DNA of 64,000 nt from Piromyces finnis. Taxonomy: Eukaryota > Neocallimastigomycota > Neocallimastigomycetes > Neocallimastigales > Neocallimastigaceae. The notes beneath the pieces were generated by a model. It saw nothing but the letters and a program-made list of their open reading frames with translations. It had not been told where the DNA came from and ran no database searches. The stretch is taken from the NCBI GenBank assembly GCA_002104945.1, contig MCFH01000006.1, positions 971,001 to 1,035,000 of the forward strand. Reading direction: 5' to 3'. The position numbers and the translations under genes are program-made. This document shows, piece after piece, positions 33,781 through 44,026 of this stretch (position 1 is the stretch's first letter; each line of letters opens with the position of its first letter).

Positions 33781-36700
33781 TCATGGAACAAAATTATGAT
33801 CTCCATTGGTTGCGCTGGCCCTCCTGGCCTGTCTTACTGTTTCTTCAGCATTGACGCTCTTGGATGTTGCTTCAAACCTTTTGAACATTGACCATTGCTG
33901 GCCAATAGCAAAAGGCATGATTTTGGTTAGAAGTTCCGCGGTTACCGTCAAGAATGGTGTTCCTTCGTTAGTACCAGATTGAATCTGACGCTTACAAAGT
34001 TCTTTCCATTCCCTTGAATTGTAATTGATATTGTTAAAACTTCTTCCCCCAAGAAGGAATTTAAATATTTTACTGCACACACTAGAATAATCATACACAT
34101 TAATATTCACCGGATTATTAGAACTATTACTATCATTAACTAAATTACTATCTAAATTAGAATTATTATCTTCACTATTGCTATCATTACTAATATTATT
34201 ATTTCTATTATTGTTATTATTACTATTGTTACTATTACTATTGTTACTATTACTATTGTTATTACTACTATTGTTACTATTACTATTAATGTTATTACTA
34301 TCTCTACTGATATTATCAATTTCATTATTATTGATAGGACTATTGGAATTACGTTGACTGAAAAAATTAAGTAGCTGGACTATGGAATCATAATGTTTAA
34401 TACGGATATCTCTAAATGTTGGACAATCTAATAACCAATGTTTAATACTTTGATCTCCACACTTGCAACATGGACAGTAGTTAGGACAAACTGGATCAAC
34501 AAATTTAGCAGCTTTGGCAACTCTAGCATCCAACTTGTATCCGCTTCTTGCTTTCAAGAGCCAGTAGAAGCCATAGGCAAACTCTGGGTACTCATAACAT
34601 AATTTGATAAAATCTTTAGTTTCAATAAATTTATTATCATCATAATATTGCGCTTTGATTGAATTCCCTTTGAGATCTTTCCAATAAAAAATTTTAACTG
34701 CTTTAACATCTCCATGTTTCTTTAATTTTTTATCAAGTGTCCTACTTGATTTGCACCACGTGTATTTTCTAAATTTAGGAATGTAATTGACAAGGTGTGA
34801 GATAATACAATTTGAGTTTTTCCATTTGTTAAAACATCTAACCTGAGCTAACGCACATTTGGCTGACAATGGAGGAATATTCAAATCTTTTGAGATAGAG
34901 TATAAAGATATAAACGATACAGCTTTATGAACTCCGGCAACCCATCGTATTCCTTTGTTAACATGCTTCTGAGCAATCCTAGACCTAGCTTTGTTGGATC
35001 CAAGTAATGGTGCAAAGTATGAAACTCTGCTAATCACTTGAGAGTTAAGTACTAGCTTTTTGAAAGGAATAGGAATATTAGGATTTCTTAAGAATTTACT
35101 GACTGAAAAAAGTCCTTTCAAAACTTTGTTATTAAGAGTTTTAATAACTGGTTTAAGGGACAGATTCTTATCAAATGGAACACCAAGATAAGTATAACAA
35201 TCAGTAGTTGGAATGGGTTGTCCTGCTAAGTAAAATGTTGGATCTCTCTTGTTCTGATTTTCTATTGATTCAGGACGAATCACCATCGTTGAACATTTCT
35301 GGATACCAAATTCCATTTCATTATACAAGGCCCATTCATTAACTCTTCTTAGCATCTTTTTTAAGCATCCTCTTGTTGGAGCACAAATAACTATATCATC
35401 TGCAAAAAGTCCACCACAGCATCGAGTGTCACCTAAACTGACTCCAAGATCTTCGCACTCTTTAAATATATCATTAATAAAGAGATTAAAGAGAATAGGA
35501 GAAAGAGGGCAACCTTGACGGACTCCTTTCTTCACATCAAAAGATTTCGAGAATTGTCCATCTAATTTGACATTAGCCTTAGATGTTAAATATAAATTTT
35601 TGATGAATTGTAAACTCTTACCTCGGATTCCTAAACAATCTAATTTATGGAGAATATTACCGATTGGGACTGAATCGTATGCTTTCCTGAGATCTAAAAA
35701 GGCCAAATATGTCTCTTTATTATCTAATTGACGTCTACGGCATATTTCTTGGATTGAAATGAAAAGACTAATACTTTCTTCCTTTTTTCGAAAACCAAAT
35801 TGTTCAGGTCTAATGAAATTATTCTTTAGACAATATTCTGAGATTCTAGTGGTGACAATTTTGGAAATCAACTTAATACCATTATTGATAAGTGATATAC
35901 CTCGATAGTTATCACAATCTGTCAAATCTCCCTTCTTAGGAATAGAAACAATACTGGATTCATTCCATGAGTTGGGGAAGTCTCCATCCCAAATACGGTT
36001 GAATAATTTAAGAATAAAATTTAAACCATGAGCATCATTATCTGAAGTGGTATTACCGGAAGAATTATTATCTGTAGCATTATTAGAATCATTACTTGAT
36101 GGAATTAATGCTTTGTAAAATTCAATTGGAATACCATCCGGACCTGATGCTTTATAATTTGGAGTAGAGAGGATAGCTGACTTGACTTCATCAATACTAA
36201 TATCTTGGTTGATATCCCACTCATCAAGCATAGGAAGTGAAAAACGTTTATTCATTGGTTCTTCATACCAATGCTCCAAATCAAGACTTATACCACTTGG
36301 GTCTGATGCAAGGTTTTCGAAATGATCATGCCACACTTCTAGTTGTTCTTCTGTAGCAACAACTAATTCTCCATTTTTATTTTTAATTGGTTGAGCATTA
36401 AAGAAAGAATCTTTTCCAATTTTTGCAGTTTTCTTGATCCATTTCCAGGCCTTTTTAGGATTATGACTCTTCATATACTCACATCCTGTTTTAATCCAAT
36501 GAAGATATTCTTGCTTCCTAAATTCATTACATCTTTTGTGGATGTAATCAATGAGCTTACGGTAGATTTTAATTCTTTTAATAAATTCATCTATATCATA
36601 AATTCTTTCTTTTTTAAATCTCTTATACAACTTCATTTTGATTTTTTGAAGATTAAAAATTTGTTGTGAAATATGAAATGAAGACTTTATAACATTATTT

Positions 36701-38280
36701 GCTGAGGTAATACTGAGCTCGTCTGCAATTGAAAAAGCAGTTGAAGTAAACTCTTTGGAAAGTTCATCTGTAGAAACATTAGGATCGTTGAATTTTGCTG
36801 AAAGTATTTGGAATTTATTATGACTGAGAATAGATTCCTTTTCCTCAATACATTTTAATCTATTCCATTTCAGAATTTTCTTAGGAACATTAAAGTCATT
36901 AGAAAAATCTTCCATAGGAATAATTTTACCATTAATAAGAAGTGGCTTATGGTCTGATACAGGATAAAAATTATTTATAAATGATCCTGAGTGAATAAGA
37001 TCTTTCATCTTCGAATTGATAAGAGCATGGTCAATGTCGGAAGATTGATCACCTCGAGTCCAAGAGATAGTCGACCCTCTAAGCGGAAGAATTTCCCAAT
37101 CTCCTAATCCATTAGTTGATAACCAGTTGGATAATTTTACTTTAGACATATTAAAATCACCAACAAGAATCGATGGATGGGATGAATGAGTTTGTAACCA
37201 CAAGCGAACTTCTAACTTTGCATGATCAACATAGATGTTGTGATGACTATGAGGCATATAAACATTTCCAATCGAGCATTTGAATCTATTCCAGAGACTA
37301 AAAGTATAAATAGAAATAATATACTTTCCAGAGAAGTTTTCAAGTGAGGCTTGACACGAATTGTGAAAACCTAAATATAAACCTCTCATTCCCGGAACTG
37401 ATTCGTCAGCTTTCTTGAAAAAGTGTCTATAGTTTCGCAAAGTAACACGACAAGGATAATCTGTATTCGAACCAGAACCATTACCAGTTTCTTGGAAACA
37501 TAAGAATAATGGTTTGAAAATAGCAGTGAAATAGCTAATACTATCTCTCTTTTCGTGATTCCACCCATTGGTGTTCCAACTAAGACAAAAAGAAAAGTTA
37601 TCAAGCTTGTTGGATGAGGAAGAATCGTTGCTATTATTATTATTATTAAAGTCATCGTTATTAATGGATGATGCATCAGAGGAATAAGTAGAACTATTAC
37701 TAGATGGCTGTGAAACTGAAGAACTATCAACTATAGAACTGTTATCAGAGTTGATAGAACTATTAGAATTAATTGTTGAATGTTGAAATTGAAATTGTGT
37801 TTGCTGTAGATCTGGAATATTTTCATGATGGGAAACTTGTTGAAGATCGGATTGTTGATGAGATTGTTGAACTGATTGTTGAAATGATTGTTGAATAGAA
37901 TGTTGATGTTTATTAGAAACTAAAATTTTACGTTTGAGAGTGGAAAAAGTGTATTTGTGATTCCTTCTACTACGAGCTGAAAAGGAAATTGAGGTAACTG
38001 AAAGTTTCTTCTTTAACATGTGTAAAATTTTAATACAATCTTTTGATGAACCATGAACCTTGACTAAGAAAAAGTGATCATTGAAAGTTTGAAAATATTT
38101 AACACTAATAACTGAATTAAATTTATCTTCTAGAATAACCTCGAGTTTTTCCCATAGCATATTTACTGACCATGATCGAATACCACGGATAAAGAAGGAG
38201 CGAATATCATCTAAGGGGATACCATAAGACCGGGTACCACGTCTGATATAATTCTTATCTTTAATATAAAGGACTGACAT
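33781..38280 (-). CDS. LINE polyprotein: AP-endonuclease, reverse transcriptase, zinc finger
   Basis: A 1499-residue intact ORF. Residues 1-130 form a compact basic domain (IRSFFIRGIRSWSVNMLWEK, FLVKVHGSSKDCIKILHMLK) resembling a small RNA-binding fold, but I cannot name it. A Gln/Ser/Asn-rich stretch follows to about 225. The apurinic-type endonuclease (about 230-445) has LSWNTNGWN, CFQETG, LVGDFNMS and SDHKPLL. RT (about 700-1010) has GPDGIPIEFYK, FLDLRKAYDSVP, GVRQGCPLSPILFNLF and catalytic FADD. A C-terminal Cys/His cluster CPNYCPCCKCGDQSIKHWL lies near 1270, followed by an Asn/Ser-rich tract. All catalytic motifs are present, so it may be the source of the defective copies here. No separate ORF1 is seen. 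Confidence 0.93.
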   Translation of the reverse strand: MSVLYIKDKNYIRRGTRSYGIPLDDIRSFFIRGIRSWSVNMLWEKLEVILEDKFNSVISVKYFQTFNDHFFLVKVHGSSKDCIKILHMLKKKLSVTSISFSARSRRNHKYTFSTLKRKILVSNKHQHSIQQSFQQSVQQSHQQSDLQQVSHHENIPDLQQTQFQFQHSTINSNSSINSDNSSIVDSSSVSQPSSNSSTYSSDASSINNDDFNNNNNSNDSSSSNKLDNFSFCLSWNTNGWNHEKRDSISYFTAIFKPLFLCFQETGNGSGSNTDYPCRVTLRNYRHFFKKADESVPGMRGLYLGFHNSCQASLENFSGKYIISIYTFSLWNRFKCSIGNVYMPHSHHNIYVDHAKLEVRLWLQTHSSHPSILVGDFNMSKVKLSNWLSTNGLGDWEILPLRGSTISWTRGDQSSDIDHALINSKMKDLIHSGSFINNFYPVSDHKPLLINGKIIPMEDFSNDFNVPKKILKWNRLKCIEEKESILSHNKFQILSAKFNDPNVSTDELSKEFTSTAFSIADELSITSANNVIKSSFHISQQIFNLQKIKMKLYKRFKKERIYDIDEFIKRIKIYRKLIDYIHKRCNEFRKQEYLHWIKTGCEYMKSHNPKKAWKWIKKTAKIGKDSFFNAQPIKNKNGELVVATEEQLEVWHDHFENLASDPSGISLDLEHWYEEPMNKRFSLPMLDEWDINQDISIDEVKSAILSTPNYKASGPDGIPIEFYKALIPSSNDSNNATDNNSSGNTTSDNDAHGLNFILKLFNRIWDGDFPNSWNESSIVSIPKKGDLTDCDNYRGISLINNGIKLISKIVTTRISEYCLKNNFIRPEQFGFRKKEESISLFISIQEICRRRQLDNKETYLAFLDLRKAYDSVPIGNILHKLDCLGIRGKSLQFIKNLYLTSKANVKLDGQFSKSFDVKKGVRQGCPLSPILFNLFINDIFKECEDLGVSLGDTRCCGGLFADDIVICAPTRGCLKKMLRRVNEWALYNEMEFGIQKCSTMVIRPESIENQNKRDPTFYLAGQPIPTTDCYTYLGVPFDKNLSLKPVIKTLNNKVLKGLFSVSKFLRNPNIPIPFKKLVLNSQVISRVSYFAPLLGSNKARSRIAQKHVNKGIRWVAGVHKAVSFISLYSISKDLNIPPLSAKCALAQVRCFNKWKNSNCIISHLVNYIPKFRKYTWCKSSRTLDKKLKKHGDVKAVKIFYWKDLKGNSIKAQYYDDNKFIETKDFIKLCYEYPEFAYGFYWLLKARSGYKLDARVAKAAKFVDPVCPNYCPCCKCGDQSIKHWLLDCPTFRDIRIKHYDSIVQLLNFFSQRNSNSPINNNEIDNISRDSNNINSNSNNSSNNNSNSNNSNSNNSNNNNNRNNNISNDSNSEDNNSNLDSNLVNDSNSSNNPVNINVYDYSSVCSKIFKFLLGGRSFNNINYNSREWKELCKRQIQSGTNEGTPFLTVTAELLTKIMPFAIGQQWSMFKRFEATSKSVNAEETVRQARRASATNGDHNFVP

Positions 38281-38930
38281 GATAATAAATTCTAATTAAA
38301 AAATATTGAATATAAAATAAATACTAATAAAAATTACAAATATAACGTATATGGAAAAAAATCTGTATCTCTCTCTCTTCTTAAAAGTACTGGATGGTAC
38401 AAAAATTGTTACGATGCTTTGTTTAAAGTTTCTTTTTTTTTTGAATTCTAGTTGTAAATTTTCTTTAAAAATTCTAGTTTTGGTTTGTTGTTAGTAAATT
38501 CGATTCGTTTTTTGACACTAAAATTGTTTGACTTTACTTTTCATTAAATATTTAAATTGGTAAAAAATTTGAATCAAGAATGTTGACACCAGAAAGCTTG
38601 TGAATAGTATTTTTACATGATGTAGAGTGAATCAGTCTCTTACAAGAAACAATACAACAATAGCTACATGAATATAAAAATACAATGCAAATGCTAAAGT
38701 TGACTACATTGGATTCTTACAAGAGAAGAGTAGTACTACATGAATACATGAATAAAAGAAAAAAATACAGCAACAAAATGTATTACTCTTCTAATTAAAT
38801 ACTATACAAACTTACCTGAATATCAAACATTCAACTTATTCATCAAATACTTAAATTCGATGAATAAAATGTTTTTTAATCGCTCAGTACCATGAGCTTA
38901 GTCCTAATAATTTTCCCTTAAAGACTAACC

Positions 38931-39174
38931 AAGCATCCATTGCGCAATGCTTGGATTTAATTCTTTCTACTCTCTCAGTACCATGAGCATGAGTAGACCC
39001 CCTTGAGAAACTACATTTATTAAATAAATGAAGGCACATTCCTAAGAGGGCACCAAGCATCCATTGCGCAATACTTGGATTTAATTCTTTCTACTCTCTC
39101 AGTACCATGAGCATGAGTAGACCCCCTTGAGAAACTACATTTATTAAATAAATGAAGGCACGTTCCCAAGAGGG
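38931..39174 (-). repeat. Two tandem 124-bp monomers in the LINE 5' region
   Basis: Units begin AAGCATCCATTGCGCAAT at 38931 and 39055 (period 124) and end near AAGAGGG. The LINE copy at 45.7-50.9 kb has one such unit. Comparable to promoter monomers of some animal L1 elements; promoter role here is inferred. Confidence 0.85.
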
Positions 39175-41130
39175 GACACCGAGCCAAAGATCAAAATTTT
39201 ACCATGGAACAAAGTTATGATCTCCATTGGTTGCGCTGGCCCTCCTGGCCTATTTTACTGCTTCTTCAGTATTGACGCTCTTGGATATTGCTTCAAACCT
39301 TTTAAACATTGACCATTACTGGCCAATAGCAAAAGGCATGATTTTGGTTAGAAGTTCCGCGGTTACCGTCAAGAATGATGTTCCTTCGTTAGATCTTTCC
39401 AATAAAAATTTTTAACTGCTTTAACATCTCCGTGCTTTTTTAATTTTTTATCAAGTGTCCTACTTGATTTACACCATGTATATTTTCTAAATTTAGGATT
39501 GTAATTGACAAGGTATGAGATAATACAATTTGAGTTTTTCATTTGTTAAAACATCTAACCTGAGCTAATGCACATTTGACTGACAATGGAGGAATATTCA
39601 AATCTTTTGAGATAGAGTATAGAGATATAAATGATAAAACTTTATGAACTCCTGCAACCAATCGTATTCCTTTATTAACATGCTTCTGAGCAATCCTAGA
39701 CCTAGCTTTGTTGGATCCAAGTAATGGTGCAATGTATGAAATTCTACTGATCACTTGTGAGTTAAGTACTAGCTTTTTGAAAGGAATAAGAATATTAGGA
39801 TTTCTTAAGAATTTACTGATCGAGAAAAGTCCTTTCAAAACCTTGTTATTAAGAGCTTTAATTACTGGTTTAAGGGATAAATTATTATCAAATGAAACAC
39901 CAAGATAAGTGCAACAAACAGTAGTTGGAATGAGTTTTCCTGTTAAGTAAAATGTTGGATCTTTCTTGTTCTGATTTTCTATTGATTCAGGACGAATCAC
40001 TATTGTTGAACATTTCTGGATACTAAACTCCATTTCATTATACAATGCCCATTCATTAACTCTTTTTAGCATCTTTTTTAAGCATCTTCTTGATGGAGCA
40101 CAAATAACTATATCATCAGCAAAAAGTCCACCACAGCATCGAATGCCTCCTAAATTAACTTCGAAATCTTCGCACTCTTTAAATATATCATTAATAAAGA
40201 GATTAAAGAGAATAAGAGAATAAGAGAAAGTGGGAAACTTTGACGGACTCCTTTCTTCACATCAAAAGATTTTGAGAATTGTCCATCTAATTTGACATTA
40301 GTCTTAGATGTTAAATATTAGTTTTTGATAAATTGTAAACTCTTACCTCTGATTCCTAAACAATCTAATTTATGAAGAATATTACCGATTGGGACTAGAT
40401 CATATGCTTTCCTGAGATCTAAAAAGGCCAAATATGTTTCTTTATTATCTAATTGACGTCTACGGCATATTTTCTGAATTAAAATGAAAGGACTGATACT
40501 TTCTTCCTTTTTTCGAAAACCAAATTGTTCAGGTCTAATGAAATTATTCTTTAGACAATATTCTGAGATTCTAGTGGTGACAATTTTTGAAATCAACTTA
40601 ATACCATTATTGATAAGTGATATACCTCGATAGTTATCACAATCTGTCAAATCTCCCTTCTTAGGAATAGAAACAATACTGGATTCATTCCAAGAGCTGG
40701 GGAAGTCTCCATCCCAAATACGGTTGAATAATTTATGCTTAAAATTTAAACCATGGGTATCATTATCTGAAGGAATACCATCTGGACCTGATACTTTATA
40801 ATTTGGAGTAGAGAGGATAACTGACTTGACTTCATCAATACTAATATTTTGGTTGATATCCCATTCATCAAGCATAGGGAGTGAAAAACGCTTATTCGTT
40901 GGTTCTTCATACTAATGCTCCAAATCAAGACTTACACCACTTGAATCAGATGCAAGATTTTCGAAATGATCATGCCACACTTCTAGTTATTCTTCTGTAG
41001 CAACAACTAATTCTCCATTTTTATTTTTAATTAGTTGAGCAATAAAAAAAGAATCTTTTCCATTTTCAGGCCTTCTTAGGATTATGACTCTTCATATACT
41101 CACATTCTATTTTAATGCAATGAAGATATG
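39175..41130 (-). mobile_element. Decayed LINE relic B downstream of GH48 copy 2
   Basis: Minus-strand remnant starting (5') at the same codon region as relic A (near 41127) and carrying the same TAG (about 40914) and GGTATTCC/TTCAGATAATGAT deletion. It has a further deletion of several hundred bases near 39392 that removes the zinc finger and Asn tract, frameshifts at about 40230 and 39541, and loses its 3' UTR where the intact LINE begins. Open pieces 40318-40875 and 39539-40072 are not functional genes. Confidence 0.9.
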
Positions 41131-41572
41131 TATTCATAAATAAACTTAAAATTACATAAGAAAAAAAAATTTTAAAGAAATAATAATTCTATTTATAAAA
41201 AGTAAAAAATATTAGGAATTTCAATTCGAAATTGAATCACAAATATAAAAAATTAACTAAAAATTAAATTCAAAATTAATTAGATGATAATTATTATTAT
41301 GCTATTTCTTACATAGCAATTTTAACAATTTCTATTGTTTCTATTAATACCATCTTTCTCATTCATTCATTAATAATAACTAACAATCAGATCAAATTCT
41401 AATATTAAAAAAACTTATTTAATTTATAATTGATAATTATAATTTTATTAATTATTAATTTTTTTATATTACATTAAAGATACATTTATATTTCTTAATC
41501 AAAATTATAAATTTATATTTTATAAACTAATTTATAAAAATAAATTTATTATTACATTTTATTGTTTTCAAC
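41131..41572. other. 3' flank of GH48 copy 2
   Basis: AT-rich. It does not resemble the 3' flanks of the other GH48 copies from the stop codon onward. Confidence 0.7.
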
Positions 41573-43870
41573 TTAACAGTTGGATGGCATACCACACCAG
41601 TTACCGTTTTCAACACCCCAGTCACCATCGGCATCAGTGTACCAGACATCACTGCAGGATGAACAGCACTTGTAACCTTGGGCAATGACATTAGCGTTAC
41701 ATTTAGCAGCTGGAGTAGAGGCTCCACCACAACCACACCATTGACCGTTTTCAACACCCCAGTCACCATCAGCATCAGTGTAAACAACTTGGCAGTTCTT
41801 GGAACAGCACTTGTAACCTTGGCTCATGATAGAAGCTGAGCACTTACCACTGCTACCAGTGTTGCTGTTGTTGTTACCACTGCTGCTACCACCGTTGGAG
41901 TAGCTACCTAAGTCGTAAATGGCAATAAGACCATTGGCAACCATAATTTCGGTTTGACCCCAGAATCTGTGGTAAGTGAAGGCTGGTGGGTTACCTCCGT
42001 TGAGGAAGTCTTCGACTTGAGCCCAATCTGGATCTTCCTTGTACTTTGGACGAATGTCAATGAAAGTAGCACCGCTCTTAATGTTGGCACCTTGAGCGTT
42101 CTTACCACTCCAGCCAGATGGAATGTAAGTTTCTTGACCGAAGTTGGCGTAGTCAAGACGTTCTTCGTAGGTAGCGTAACCAAGATCATCCTTGTAGTTT
42201 TCAAGGACTTCCATAACGTTAACAGCAAGAGAAAGACCTTCATCATCACCGTCCTTCATAGAAACCCACATTAAGGCCTTCATGATAGAGGCAAGAGTAC
42301 CAAGATCAATACCAGTGGCAGAAACAGTACCGTGGAGGGATCTGTTAAGGTTGCTCTTGTTGAAGTTGGAGGACTTCCATTCATCTGGATTACCAGACCA
42401 GGCTAAGTTAGTGGCGTGAATAACTTCGTTACCACTAATTTGAACATTGTCCTTAACCCACTTGGCCCAGTTTTGACAGACAAGTCCGGCTCTTTCATCA
42501 CCAGAAAGGTAGTACATGGAACAGACACGTTCCATACCCCAACCTTGCATACCAGTCCAGTTGTTGGATGGTGGGTCGTGGTAAACTGGTTGCCAGTCGT
42601 ACCACATACCGTAGAAGGAAGTAATGTCGCTGCTTGGTTGAGCGTAGTGACCTTGCCATGAGTTAGTGGCACCACCAGCAATACAACCTTCTGGAGTTTG
42701 TAACCATCTGAATAATTCTAATTGACGGTCCATGGAAGTAGCCCAATCCTTAGCACCAGTAGCAGACTTTGGCTTGAAAGCAGATTGAGTAGAAAGAATC
42801 CAGGCAGCTAATGGGGATTGGTAACCACTGTGAGTGTGGGAAGAACCAATTCTCCAAGACCAGTCACCTTGTAAACCTCCACCCCAGGCGAAGTACCAGG
42901 AGATAAGGTAGTGAGCTGAGTTCTTACCAGAACCAGCAGAACATCTGTCGTAACCAACACAGTTACCGATCTTCTTGAAGTATTTATCGTAGTGAGCGTA
43001 ACGTAAGTAATCACCAAGCTTAGAGGCTTTCTTGGCAACAGATGAAAGATCTTGTCCATCTTCATCAGCCCATAACCAACCGAAGTAAGCGGCTTGAATG
43101 GCACGAGCATCGGCATCTGGAGCAGCAGTGTATCTCCATTGCTTAGCGTAGGAGTTATCTAAGGTGAAAAGATCTAAGAAACCGTTCTTACCACCCCACT
43201 TCATGGTTTCCCAACATGGGTGTGGAACAGTCTTCCAGGCAGATTCTGAAGCACCACGTTGGAAGGTGTTAATGAAGGATGGCTTAGACTTACCATCACC
43301 TTGTTGACCGTAACCGTACCAGTTATCACCATCAATAATCCAGTGCATGGCGTAGATATCCCAGTTACCGTAGGCTTGGGAAAGTTCCTTGGCAATTGGA
43401 TCTTCACCAACAACACCGTTGACGAATTCGAGCTTGGCTGGGTAGTCTTCAATATCATCACTTTCTGGAGCATAGGTAGCTGGTGAGGAAGTGTTGTACT
43501 TGCTCATACCTGGTTGGTTCTTGCTGTCTGGAATTAAGTGCTTTTCTAAGTAGCTCCAGGCAGTTTCAACACCAGAGTAATCACCAGTAAGCTTACCGTT
43601 AACAGCTTCTAACCAAACCCAGAAGGAGTAGGTTTCAGAGACGGATTCGTGACCGTGATCTGGAGCTTCAACCATAAGAGTTTCAATAGAGTGGTATGGA
43701 ACGTTTTCTGGTGAGAAGTATTCAGATTGGTATGAACCATTACCAGTAATGATGTTGTAGTGGTCCATAGCACGTTCAGCGAACTTTTGAGAGGCACCAG
43801 AACGCTTCATTGGAGCGGCCATAACGGCAGAAGCACCAAGAAGAGCAATAGCAGATCTAATAGATGGCAT
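41573..43870 (-). CDS. GH48 cellobiohydrolase with two fungal dockerins, copy 2
   Basis: Encodes the same 765 residues as the gene at 12148-14445: signal peptide, GH48 domain with VSETYSFWVWLEA, Gly/Ser/Asn linker and two YTDADGDWGVENG dockerins. I found no nucleotide difference in the parts compared directly, and translations in other registers also agree, so synonymous sites are the same too. The context differs: AAC rather than AAA before the ATG, an unrelated 3' flank, and two copies of the palindromic upstream motif. It lies on the opposite strand from copy 1 and in the same orientation as copy 3. Expected product is a cellulosome-bound reducing-end exocellulase. Confidence 0.97.
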   Translation of the reverse strand: MPSIRSAIALLGASAVMAAPMKRSGASQKFAERAMDHYNIITGNGSYQSEYFSPENVPYHSIETLMVEAPDHGHESVSETYSFWVWLEAVNGKLTGDYSGVETAWSYLEKHLIPDSKNQPGMSKYNTSSPATYAPESDDIEDYPAKLEFVNGVVGEDPIAKELSQAYGNWDIYAMHWIIDGDNWYGYGQQGDGKSKPSFINTFQRGASESAWKTVPHPCWETMKWGGKNGFLDLFTLDNSYAKQWRYTAAPDADARAIQAAYFGWLWADEDGQDLSSVAKKASKLGDYLRYAHYDKYFKKIGNCVGYDRCSAGSGKNSAHYLISWYFAWGGGLQGDWSWRIGSSHTHSGYQSPLAAWILSTQSAFKPKSATGAKDWATSMDRQLELFRWLQTPEGCIAGGATNSWQGHYAQPSSDITSFYGMWYDWQPVYHDPPSNNWTGMQGWGMERVCSMYYLSGDERAGLVCQNWAKWVKDNVQISGNEVIHATNLAWSGNPDEWKSSNFNKSNLNRSLHGTVSATGIDLGTLASIMKALMWVSMKDGDDEGLSLAVNVMEVLENYKDDLGYATYEERLDYANFGQETYIPSGWSGKNAQGANIKSGATFIDIRPKYKEDPDWAQVEDFLNGGNPPAFTYHRFWGQTEIMVANGLIAIYDLGSYSNGGSSSGNNNSNTGSSGKCSASIMSQGYKCCSKNCQVVYTDADGDWGVENGQWCGCGGASTPAAKCNANVIAQGYKCCSSCSDVWYTDADGDWGVENGNWCGMPSNC

Positions 43871-43915
43871 GTTTAAATTTTAATAAAATAAAATGTAATA
43901 TTTAAAATTAAAATT

Positions 43916-43931
43916 GTTCGTTCCTGCAAAC
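43916..43931 (-). promoter_or_regulatory. Second, variant palindromic element at GH48 copy 2
   Basis: On the coding strand GTTTGCAGGAACGAAC, 14 of 16 identical to the shared motif and 45 nt before the ATG, the same spacing as the single motif at copy 1. Confidence 0.5.
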
Positions 43932-43961
43932 GAATATTATAAATAAAATTTATAAATGTAA

Positions 43962-43977
43962 GTTTGTTCCAGCAAAC
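43962..43977 (-). promoter_or_regulatory. Conserved palindromic element upstream of GH48 copy 2
   Basis: Coding-strand GTTTGCTGGAACAAAC, identical to copies 1 and 3, 91 nt before the ATG. Confidence 0.6.
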
Positions 43978-44000
43978 AATATAATATTAAAAAATATTAA

Positions 44001-44026
44001 ATTTTTTAATTATGAAGTTTTAAAAT
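44001..44026 (-). promoter_or_regulatory. 26-bp block shared upstream of GH48 copies 2 and 3
   Basis: Identical to 56010-56035 and located about 22-24 nt beyond the palindromic motif in both copies; core on the plus strand AATTATGAAGTTTTAAAAT. Not found at copy 1. It may be residual duplication homology rather than a site. Confidence 0.45.

Larger units (their letters stand above)
33523..39174 (-). mobile_element. Full-length non-LTR retrotransposon (LINE) with intact ORF
   Basis: A 5.65-kb minus-strand element: 5' region with two 124-bp monomers (38931-39174), leader to 38281, one long ORF, 3' UTR, and an A-tail read as T-run 33523-33543. The 3' end ATTTGATGCCATT-A(n) agrees with the copy at 50.9 kb. 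Its 5' end abuts LINE relic B directly; I found no convincing target duplication. Confidence 0.9.

Noticed and set aside
33500-39190. Target-site duplication for the intact LINE
   Set aside because: The sequence before its A-tail does not recur beyond its 5' end at 39174, so none is claimed.
41954-42274. Antisense open frames of about 100 codons inside GH48 (also in the other two copies)
   Set aside because: They recur in each copy only because the coding DNA is identical; composition is not protein-like.
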